64,000 nt of DNA from the NCBI GenBank assembly GCA_021234535.1, contig CM037838.1, positions 10,747,929 to 10,811,928 of the forward strand, written 5' to 3'. Under the pieces are notes generated by a model, which was not told the origin of the DNA, made no database searches, and saw only the letters and a list, made by a program, of their open reading frames with translations. Both the position numbers and the translations under genes were made by a program. Position 1 is the stretch's first letter. The number at the start of each line of letters is the position of its first letter. Below are positions 44,066-56,000 of the stretch, in pieces. This DNA is from Stichopus chloronotus. Taxonomy: Eukaryota > Echinodermata > Holothuroidea > Aspidochirotida > Stichopodidae.

Positions 44066-47000
44066 GTGAGTGAACAAGACTGGATTTTATCTGTAACAAA
44101 ATCCTCATATATCACTGCCAATCGACTGTTTCACGTTCATTGGAACATGTGCATTCCTCTGTATGATTAAAACTGTCAGGTTGTTACAAAAATAGGAAAG
44201 AGTTAGACATCTTTGATGGTAAATTTAGCTACCTACATTTTCGCGATTTGGTGTTGTTGCGCTATGTAGTTGCTTGCGTTGAGGCAGTGCCAGCGTACTC
44301 TAAACAGGCTAGGCTAGGTTGTGCATATTTCTTTTAGACATGATAGTGGCCTACACTCGAATACATTATCATCATGCATACACTTTTTTTATTTACTGTT
44401 ATTGTTAATCAATATGCTGATGACATTCAAGGGTGACAGGTGTAAGTGCATCTTAACATTTACCGTGGCTCTGTTCGATACTGTAACTTGATGAAGGCTA
44501 AAGTACTGTAACTTACAGTGTACTACCAGGCTAACGTTAGGCCTTAAGTTAGGCTAGGTCCGGGCTGTACCTTATTTAGGCCTAGGCTAGGCTAACATTA
44601 CACTATGCCAATGGTCACAGGCGCCCCCACGTAGTACTAGTACTACCAGTCTATGCCCCATGTATAGTATAACTACAAGGTAAGACGCTGTTTCTTAGTA
44701 ACGGTACAGTATGTGAAACTTGACCTTTTTTTACAGATTTACGCCAACTACAAACCTTATTTAACCCAGTCTAAATCATATCTTTAGATCATAGATGTAG
44801 TACTAATAGCACACCTTCGATCTCAAACGACCTAGTACGAATTTGCAATTTGTGAGACAAGCGGTTGGTAATCATTTTATCAGTTATCCAGACTCCAGAG
44901 AGATGACAGCAGTTTGCGTGGGTGGCTATTAATACGCTAGAATACATAGGTGCAAAGAGCATGAGGTACAGAACAAACATTTGTTATGCCGGTGAAGACC
45001 AGCACTAAGTCACTTGCCATGTATAGCTGAATAATTAATAGATTCCCCCCACCCCCACTCCCCTTTTTGAGTTTTTGGAGGAATCTGTTCTGCTAACAAC
45101 CTAACATTGCTGTATGCCTAGACTAGCCTAAGCATAGACCTGATAACAGAATAGTGCATGCTTGGACTGAAAAATCCTTAGTTGCATGAAGAGTCATTGT
45201 TCTAGCTACTCCTTTTCAGTCCCACAGTGCTTTCTGCACAGCATAATTGCAACTTTTGGCAACTGAGTCAACTTGGTTGTAACTAAGAATAGTAGCATGC
45301 ACCTAACTATATTCACCAATGCCTACATGTCCAGATGGCTAGTGTATTAAAATAAAAAGTGGTGAGGTTGCTCTACAGTATGTCTTTTTTTTTTCAGCCA
45401 CAGACATTTTTTTTATCCATTAGGCTGATAGGACATGTGTAAAAGTAAGAATCTTTATTTGAAAGTGTCTCGTCCTGACCTGTCACAGATTTATTCCTAT
45501 TAAAGTTAGATGTACTGTAGCCTATAAGGGTTTGTTATTTGTTTTGAAATTAAAGAGTAGGCTTACTGAGAAGGTGAAGAAAGTCCATTGTCATGATACT
45601 ATTAAACTAATTTGAGCAATATATTTTTCAGTGCCGAGTTTTAATGTATACCGTAACTGCTGGTAGTTCTTTATGCTGAAGAGAAACTGCAATGATGTGT
45701 AATATCTTTCCTGAGATACTTGATGACTTGTTATCGAGCTTTTTAATGCTGAGCAGTTTCCAACCCTTGGCTTAGCTGATATTGTTACTGTAGCTATTTT
45801 TATGTTAAGTACTGTATACTGTAAGTTTTTTGTCTTTGTCAAGGTAATTGTGTGGAGATTGTGATATGTTGTTTTCTGTTTCTGATTTTTTGTTCCTTGT
45901 GGTAACAAAGTCATCAAGTCTGGGTGTGTATGTGTGTGTGCATGTAACGCCATTGGAATATGAGGTATGTGGCGCGATAACTCAATAACTGAGTGCTCAT
46001 TTTTTTTCAAACTTACAGTATGTGTACGTCTATGATTTTGACTAGATGTGCCCCATTGTTTTTGGTGGCTTTATCTTGCATATTAATGAGTGGGCATGAC
46101 TTAATATAAAAATCATGATATGGCTTTATCTTTGCAGTGCCTTATCCAATTTGCTTCAAATGTGGTAGGAAGGTGTTGTTAGATATTAGGTACATGAACA
46201 TGCCATTTTTGTTTTCAACATCATTAGCATTTGTGGCATTTTTTTTATTCAGTTTGTGTTAGAGTTTACAGAAAATTTAGAATTTTTAGGCATGCTGTGG
46301 GCAGTTGACTTTTGGTTACTGAAACTCCTTTACCTCATTTTTGTACTATGGATGCTTATATGTTCCATCAGAACCCTTTCCAGCAAATCATGGAAGTACT
46401 GCTTGAGGTAGTAGTTTCATGATCAAATGAAGAAGCAGCAGTGCTGTGAGATCTACTGTAGCTGGTCATACCAGGACATTTTGGCTGGATCAGTTCATGT
46501 CCTCATGCTTTAGTGATTATTGCATTGATTTAAATGGCTTTCTATGAGTAAGGTGGGCAAGACACAATGAAAAAAAAAATAAGTCAGTTGGTGTTCTTAC
46601 CAGTGGAAACTAGATTCTAGCAGTCTCCTCCAGGGCATGCTGTCAGTGTTGGGTGGACTTTAAATGGGCGTAGATGTGATAAGCGTTATTGCAATTCGCA
46701 GAATCCCTTCATTAGGGCTTTAAATGCAAATCTGTTTGTGCTATGTATGATGAATGAGATATTGCTGTATATTGTAGGAATCAACATTTTCATTTCATTG
46801 CATTATTTAAATGGCTTCTTTGATGTTCATGAACTCCAGCATATCATTTTACAGGATGTGTATTCCCAGTGCAAGGATCCAAGTACAAGGAACCATCGTG
46901 CCCCTGGACTGTTCAAGTGAAATCATGCAAAATACTGTACTTCTCCTCTTACAGATTGTATGTAATATCGATTGCAGTATTGTACACAGAAGTATTTGAA

Positions 47001-50000
47001 AAGAAAAAGAAAAGTGCTCACTATTTTGATTACCAAAATTCAATACATGGCAACAACATAACTGAATTAATTACATGCTGCTCTAAAGCTTTCCAGTTGA
47101 ATGGCACTTTGAGTTGGAAGTCACCCATCACCAATCAGTACCATAGTATCAATTTAGATAAGTGAATTGTTACATTTTCCTCTCATGTCTGGTGATGTGC
47201 CCAGGATTTTCTGCCTACTACAGTAGTTCTGATTGCAATTAGAGGGGTTTAAGTGGGGAGAAGAAACCATTTTAAATGCCTAATGAATGCTGACATGGGT
47301 GGTAACAGTTGTTAGTCTCCCTTGAGATTAATGGGTGGATGAGATAAATTTCATTTAAAGTACCTGGTATAATGGCTATGGTTGCAGTTGTTCAGGGAAA
47401 AGAGTGAATCAAAACACAGTCGGCAGTAAGTTATTAAAGAATTAAAAAAAGAAATTCCATCTTGCACACTTGTTTACATCACAGACCGCTGACAATGGGA
47501 TTAGTACAGTATGACTCAGATAATCTGACTTCGCAATAGGGCTTGCAATCTATTTTGAAGACAGTCCATTCAAATGGACATCATGAGCAGTCCCCTAACG
47601 AATGTCACAAATGAGAGATGATGTAAATAAACCATCGTTAGGACTGGATGTGAAGCGAGGAACTTGATTTTATCATCTTTGTGAAGGACACCGACAGTGG
47701 GTTATTTTGAGCAATTAGCAATGTTCATGAAATGCTTTTAGCTCTCATGAATGTTTCGGTAGTTAGCAATCATAATAATGTTTGGTCGTAGATTCATTAG
47801 ACAATGTGCAACCTTCAATTGAATAATTGTAGAATTCCAACTTCCTGTCTGCTAGTAATGAATATTTACAGATTTGCAAATACCAAATAGAAATTTGTAT
47901 TGATGGGCTGCTCTGCAAGATTTGACAATTTTGTAATTCTTGCTGTATGCATCGGCTGTTAGTGGATATCGCATGATTCCAAGTTTTCCTTGAACTCCTT
48001 TCAAACACCTGAATTCTTTCAGATTTTGCTGTAACTGTACAACCACTGGGAAGATTGTCAAGTACTGTAGTGAGTTACATTTGATCATCTACAGAGTGAT
48101 ATGGGTTGTTTTGTTTTGTTCGTTTGCAGCCCAAGGATAAATCAAAAGGGGCAAGAGGCCAGAAAGGGAGGGGCAAGAAAGTTGCCCCTGCCCCTTTTGC
48201 CGCCAAGCCAGTAGCACCCAAGAAAGTCGTCAATCCGCTGTTTGAAAAGAGGCCGAAGAACTTTGGCATCGGTGAGTCTTATTGCTTGGTATGAAGTCAC
48301 CCTTGCATTACTGTAAAGGGATATTGTATGCTTCATGACCCTGTCATACACTGCTGGCCACGCTGATCTGCAGGCTTTCATGAAGGTGATTGCACTAACT
48401 TCTAACAGAAATGCTCTGACGTTAAATGGTTTCTGTTTGCATAAGTGTGTTATGTAGTGCTGCCTTGAATGTAATGCATTGTTTGTACATTAAGCAGGTG
48501 GAGGGTGTGCTTTCCTCCCAATTTTAGAAAATCCCACAAAAAAAGGAAAAGGAACAAGATATGTCTCTCCCAATTACAACTACCGGCAAAATAGGATTAA
48601 AATGTACAAAAACACTGCCCGCAAATACCTGTTCATCTTGTTGGACAGTTGTGGTCAACCTCTATATTGATTTATTTTGTGTATACCTATATAGTGTAGG
48701 TTTCGGGCTTAAGTTCCGATTGATCTTCAGCTTTAAACAGCAACGGCACAAGCTTAGCAGAGAACCCAATAGGTACATTAATTAGTGAGGCTAGAGTACC
48801 ACCAGCTAGAATTAAGCAGTGCACAGTACCATAGAAGCATGTGCTGTTCGTAATGAATAAGTGGTAAAATCACTGACCCCTGTTTTTGCACAAATCCCTC
48901 TCCAAATTTATTAATAGAGGCATTCCTATATTAATTCTAAGTGCTAAACACGAAACTATGATGTAGCAATTGAAGAGCTCGGGTGCTTTTTTCAGGTACT
49001 GCCAGTTGGGTTGGATTTCTCCAACTCCTATAAATTAGCAACCTCATTATTAAGTTTCTCTAAAGTTCACGCCTGTGACTAAGTGAATGTTATATGTCAG
49101 AGCAGTATTGAAGGTTGTAACGATCTTGACTAGTTACGGTTGACAAGTCAAGTTGCTATTCTCTGTCAGTGCTCTATGTGACCAATCACTGTACAGTATT
49201 ATGAATGCAGCGTAAAGGTGCCGACTTTCAGATTTGACTCGCTCTCTGCTGATCCAAATTGTCTTGCTGAGATTATATGCACTGTTTGCTCAACAATCAG
49301 CAGAGTACAAAATGACCATAGCCTTTACATGCATTACTGTAAATTAACATGTTAATGGTTGCAACTATGACATTATTACAATTTTGATCTGTGATGTCCT
49401 TAACTTTATTCACATGCTATCTGCTCTGTAACATAATTTTGCCTTTCAGGTAATGACATCCAACCGAAGCGAGATGTGACCCGCTTTGTCCGCTGGCCAA
49501 AGTACGTCCGTCTTCAGCGTCAAAGGGCCATCCTGGTTCAGCGTCTGAAGGTGCCACCCTCGATCAACCAGTTCTCGCAGACCCTCGACAGGCAGACAGG
49601 TAAGCACAATTAACCTCACTGCAGGAGTCTGTTGGGGCCATGATTGAATTTTGATTTTTCAGTACTCTCAATTTCTGTAAATTCTGTTCGTTTTGAAAGA
49701 TTTTTTTTGTGCAAAGCTTACAAGGAATAGTTCAATAATTATTTCAGCTGGTGACACGACTGTTCCTCGATGATGCCTGCGATGATGTGTCATGAATTTC
49801 TTCACCTGAACATGAATGTAGATGAGATCTTTGAAACTGAGCAGGTACAATCACACAAGGATAGGTCTTTCAGTCGCTGTTTGTTAAGTTATTTAGAGGA
49901 ATGTACAGCACAGCTATAACACTCGCATGTGGACAGATTAAAGTTACGATCAGTTGACAATTTGTCTGCAGTGTTACAGTTTAAAGCAGAAATTGTTCTT

Positions 50001-53000
50001 CAAAGTTGGTAATTGCTTAAATTTTCAGTTCACTGTATCACTTGCAAATGACATTTTTTTCTAAAGTCTCTAAAGCACCCTGTTCTTTGACTTGTCAGTC
50101 TCAGATGACCTAAAATTTAATGTTGGTGTCAGTCAAAATGGGGAAGGGTGGGGGGCGGGGCAGTGGATTGATTGTGGCCTACCTTACCTCTTTGGCTCCA
50201 AGCAGACCAGCAGATGAATTTACCTACCACAGTCATTAAGCCGAAGATAAGCCACGTTCTGATGTCTCCTGTGTTCATATTCTTTGAGTTACTGCATTTG
50301 AAGTGATTCCCTGTGTACTGAAAAGCCAGCAGAGGGATGGGATTATGTTTGATCATTTTCTTTACTTTCAAATGTTCACGGAGGACATTGTACATTGTCA
50401 GAATACATTTTCAATGTATGCAAATGACAGTAATTTCTTTGAAAAGCAATGGGATGGGCATACAAGCAGTGAAAAGTAGAAATCATACTTGAAAGTACTT
50501 AGTTCTCACTATAAGTGTCTATATAATGAATATGCAACAGCACAGGTTTCACTGGTGTATCAAAAACATACCACAAAAATTGTCGCTCATTGTTCGTTAT
50601 CTGGAATGCTAGAATTTAGTGAAAGGTTGCACTGTATTTACAAATAACCTACAAAGTGATCACGTTGTTGCAGCATCATGGATCCTAGAGTTGTTTTGAC
50701 TATCTGAATATTCAATACTAGTATACTTCCCATTGGGTTATTCAAAGAAGTACACAGTTGATTTAAATAACCAGAATGCGAGGCATTCACACTCTCGAAT
50801 ATGGACCGAATTGCAGATCTAAACGGACTGTGGCATCACTCAAGTAATGCACTGCGGTTTACTGCTTATGATAACTGTAGTACTAGTAGTCTACGGACGT
50901 AAAAGGAGCACCAATATCCAACGAACTTACGATTGAAACACGTACAAGGCTATGCGCAGAATTCAGTCTACGACTACGACTAGGAGCATGACGAGTTCGT
51001 TCGCTAACTTAGACTGGAGTTGAGTTAGCCTAGCCTAGCAGTTACAACTTATGACACATTGGGCTAAGTTCCAGTAAACTTCTACTCGATCATGGCACGA
51101 TACATACGAACGTTTGAAAAGACAGTAACCGTACGCTTATTACACCATTATCTCTAGGCCTAGTGTCAATTTTGAAGAAAAAGACAACACCGTCAGTCAC
51201 GATAACGCACATTTGCCAATCTTTTTTACCCCTGCCTAGTAGAACTGACGTCAGGTGGACACGTACAGTGTAGTGGTCCACACGCATGTATACAACATGT
51301 ATGGCAGTATAGTAGTACGGCATACACACGAGCACATTATGAAGATAAATATGCAAAGTTTGACAGAACAGCTCGACGCGTTACCACTTGTTGTGGTTCT
51401 TTTTATTGAGATATAAAACAAACGAGTTTGTTATCAAGCAGTATTAACCTCCTGGGTTGAAATAGTAAGAAGTGAATTTTAATACTACATTCCTCTATTA
51501 GAAAAAAATAGATTCCAAAGTCCGCTACAATCTGTTCCAAACATTTCAGAATACCCACAGTGAAGAGTTGAGATTTTCATACGGAACAGCCATTTGCAAA
51601 ACGGTGGAAAGGGCTGTTATTCATGTTTTACAGTCGTTTTGTTGTGCAATCCCTCAAAAATGTTAGTGTTTACAACGTAATAGTCTACAAACTGTTCTAA
51701 AAAGCATACAATAATTCCTATTTACATTTAAAAGTTTCGTTTTAAGTAATTTAATTTGGTTAAATTGAAAGAATTTTCAGTCATACAAAGGAAAGACTCT
51801 CAAGAGGCTGAAACACAACTGCTATACTTCGCTATTCGCTCGTGAAAACTGTCAACCACTACATTATCTTATTTACACTTTTTGTCATTATGTTAGAAGA
51901 ATTTGAAATCATTTGGCAGAATTAACCACCTGAAACCTATCTACTTTCCCAGATTGTCTAAATGGGACAATTAACCACCATACCAAACTTTTTGACATGA
52001 TATTTCTCTGTTTTTTGTTTTTGCCTCTGTATGCAATCAAAGTTTATTGAACTTCTTTGGTATTGTTATTCCCTTAGCCATCCAGTTGTTCAAACTTCTC
52101 TCCAAGTACTCCCCGGAGACCAAACCAGAAAAGAAAGCCAGACTTCGAGCCCGTGCAGAGGAGAGACTGAAGGGGAAGGAGGACACCCCCACAAAGCGCC
52201 CCCCTGTGGTGAGATCCGGCTTGAATACCGTCACATCTCTGATCGAATCCAAGAAGGCACAGCTCGTCGTCATCGCACACGATGTGGAACCACTCGAGGT
52301 ACGTAATGCCCCGTAAACCAGTCAGTTGTTCAAAATACAGTATTACCATTACTGAGTGAAAGTTACTGGTCACTAGTTTTGGTATTAAAAGCCTTTGATG
52401 TACCTTAGCTGGTTGTCTACCCTCCATTGCGATTATCATGCTCTTTGGGTGAAAAGAGCACAAGTTCCCCTCAATACACGATATATGTGAGTCTCACATG
52501 AACACGTGCTGAAGAATTGTGGCAGAGGCTTTTGAATCTTAATGTTTTTAAAGAAGATCTGTAAAAATTTTGAGCCCACATACTTTTCATCATTGCAAAC
52601 AGTTTTAGTTCTTTCAATTTGCAAATAATAATTGTAGACCCTCTTCCAGGTGTACTGCAACAAGGTGTGCACATGGCACCCATTAACAATGACTGTAAAT
52701 ACCATGATAGGATATCATCTGAGTGAAAGTCCTTATTGGACAAACTAACCACATTAAAGGAGACATTTTGTGTTTTTATCAGGATGTAGTAGTTATGACT
52801 AAATTGTTGCTTGTGGCTATTCTGTTACTGTAAAGGGTAAAACAGCCTTAAACGTTAATATTTCGTCTCTCTCTCTCCTTCCATTTGATACCAAGTTGGA
52901 AAATGACATCTACTTCACCCTTTTTTTTTTCACAAGGAATATCACTAATTAGAGTGTTAATTGGTGAAAGAATATATGTACCTCAGGGCCTGCTTCTGCT

Positions 53001-56000
53001 AAAACTGATTTTTTTGTTTGGTGATTTTTTCATTTATTTTGATGTAAAATAAAATAGACCTTAGTGTGAAAGTTACTATAGCTGTCCTGCAAGAAGAATG
53101 GCTTGTAATTTTGTGCATGTGAGAGAACATCTCATCCTCCTGTAAGGACTTTCAGATTTGTAAACAGAAGGCTGCTTGGTATCATTTAACAGAAGATACA
53201 AGTGAAACACCGTATGTGTTTAGAGGTGTTTCTTTGGCACTTAGAGTGTGTAGACTCCAATAATGAACTCTTTTCCAAAGCTTGTTCCCTGCAAGTTTGT
53301 TATTTTGTTGCTGGTTTCTCTCAACCTTTTTCTTTTCTAAAATAGTTGTGGTGGTTTGACAGCACACAGACTTTGCTTTCATAAGAGAAAATATAAACAC
53401 TCTAGTCTGCTTGTACCCTTTACTTTGCCATTGTTTGATGTAAGCAATTGGTAAGCCTTATGGCTGGCCGTTAGTGGCCTTTGCGTGACTAAAGATCTGA
53501 AGGTAGTACGAAACACACACTTGCAGTACATTCTTGGAGAGCAGAGGAAAGTTGTGTAGAAGTGAGTAGATTAAGACTTCATTAGAATGGTCAACAAATA
53601 TGGACCATTTGTTGATATGTGACAGATTTACAAGGCAAGAAATTTTCCACCAAGTTTGAATCTTCATGCTAGTAACTTGAAGCAGCCAGATGGAGATCAA
53701 CCGATTCAGTTTGTTACTTGTCAATAAGTTTTAGTTACAAATGTTTGCTTCCACAGCTTGTCCTGTATCTGCCAGCTCTCTGTAGGAAGATGGGTGTGCC
53801 CTACTGCATCGTGAAGGGCAAGGCTAGACTCGGAAAGGTGGTCCACAGGAAGACAGCTACCTGCTTGGCATTTGCCAGCGTCAATCCGTAAGTCACCTTC
53901 GAGTACAACTGTTTGGTGTGTGCAGTGAACTTGTATAACATGTGTCTGTGTTGGAGAGAAATTTGAAGGTCAAAAAAGGTACTTCTTGCAGTCAAGTCCG
54001 CTCCTCCTGAGGGCTGCCTGGTCTGTTGGGTGTCTGAGGTCCGCTCCTACTGAGGGCTGTCGGGTGTGTTGGGTGTGTGAGGTCTGCTTCTCCCGAGGGC
54101 TGTCTGGTCTGTTGGGTGTGTGAGGTCCGCTCCTCCTAAGGGCTGTCTGGTCTGTTGGGTGTGTGAGGTCCGTGCCTCCCTAGGGCTGTCTGGTCTGTTG
54201 GGTGTGTGAGGTCCACTTCCTCCATAGGGCTGTCTGGTCTGTTGGGTGTGTGAGGTCCGCTCCTCCCGAGGGCTGTCTGGTCTGTTGGGTGTGTAAGGTT
54301 TGCTCCTCCCTAGGGCTGTCTGGTCTGTTGGGTGTGTGAGGGCCGCTCCTCCTTCGGGACTGTCTAGGTCTGTTGGGTGTGTGAGGTCTGCTCCTCCCTA
54401 GGGCTGTCTGGTCTGTTGGGTGTGTGAGGTCCACTCCTCCCTAGGGCTGTCTGGTCTGTTGGGTGTGTGAGGCCTCCAGAGGGTCGTCTGGTCTGTTGGG
54501 TGTAGTCCTTAAGCCTGCTCTTAAAGACTTGTTGATCTCTGTTAGTGTTCTTCAGCAGTGGTGGTTTGAAGTGGCCAGATTATCATCAATGTCTTTATCT
54601 GCCAGTTGTACCCTGCCCTTTTCCCAGTTCTTGCTTGATAGTGACATATATAGTAAACTGAAGTCATCAGACATGCCGCTCTGCAAATCAACGCATGGCA
54701 ACGGTACACACAGTTATGTACTATGCTGTGGTTGCTTATTATTCCTTTTTCCAAGGTTTCACAAAGTCTAAGCAAAACTCCATCCCTCCATCTTTGATGG
54801 TACTTACAAGACTGCTGAGCAATCAGTAGCAAGTTATGTTGCCTAAGGTTATTTTGGAGTTGTAACTGGATGTGTGTATACATACTCTCTTTGTGTGTAA
54901 TGTGTACAGTGATATTCCTCAAGTAGTGCAAGGAAAGAATGTGCTGATATGCTTTGTGCTGGAACAAAGAGAGTAATCTTTTTGCTCAGAAAGGCTAATC
55001 CCCAAAATTTAGACATGCAGCACAGTTCTGGATGTGTCCTTGTGAGGTTTTTAGAAAAAGATAGGAAGAATTACAGTAATGATGCAGTGACTTTGTAAAT
55101 CTTATAGGCCTTCATTTGTCAGTGGTTGTGCTTGGTACTCTGCAATGATGTAACATACATGTAAGCCTTATTCACCGTGAAGATTATCAAATTCGAGCTT
55201 TTTAATGCTGAGCAGATGTACCACACTCGCTCTCATTCAAGGTGTGTCATTTCTCATACTATCGTTCCTAGTGTTTTCATTGATAACGTGGTTACCCCAC
55301 AGTGTTTTGCTACCCAGATCCAAAATTGCTACCAGGACTCTTGATAGAGTAGACGATGACACACCCGCTGTATGAACACCCTCTCCGATTGGCTACTGTA
55401 GACAGCAAATAGTTTGAAACAAAATGTCTCCTTTTTCTCTGGGAAAATTGGTGGTCCTTTTAGTAAGCGGATGTATGTTGTACCCAAGTAAGATGCTTCT
55501 ACACAAATGTGATTTGCAGTAATGTGGAAATGCCAATGTTAACGATACAGGTGATGTTTTGGTCAGGTATCTGATGGGTATGAGGAAAAATTAGCTCAGT
55601 TTTGATTTTGAGGAATCAATGAAAACAATAGTCATTTGCAGAATTACAGAAGTATATCCTTTACAATCCACATAGTCTAAGATAAGCTGCTGATTCACTT
55701 GCTAGCTACAGTAAATTGATTTTTTTCTTAAATTGCCTGTGTATTAATCTGTAAACTAGCTTTCAAGTGACTCTATGTATCCTACTTGTCGACCTTCATC
55801 CTACTTCGATGTTTTTCTGTAAAAGCCTACTTCATTCTAGTTGTTGATTTCTGACAACTCAAGAAAAGAGCAACTTGTAAATAAGTACAGCATCACCAGT
55901 TATAAAAGATGGGGGAGGATGGGGGATGTTGGTCAAGTTGGGGAGGATGGAAAAAGTGTCAAAACTGTCGCCAGCACTAGTAGTGGCAAATTGATGTAAA

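Noticed and set aside
47594..47641. CCTAACGA/TCGTTAGG inverted repeat around a GATGATGT word in RPL7A intron 1
   Set aside because: Looked at as another C/D snoRNA, but there is no D box next to the stem and no guide match.
48955..49060. ATGATGT C-box-like word in RPL7A intron 2
   Set aside because: No paired terminal stem or CTGA box at the right spacing.
54180..54434. Minus-strand frame with [13 protein letters not shown] repeats
   Set aside because: Product of the 43-bp minisatellite.
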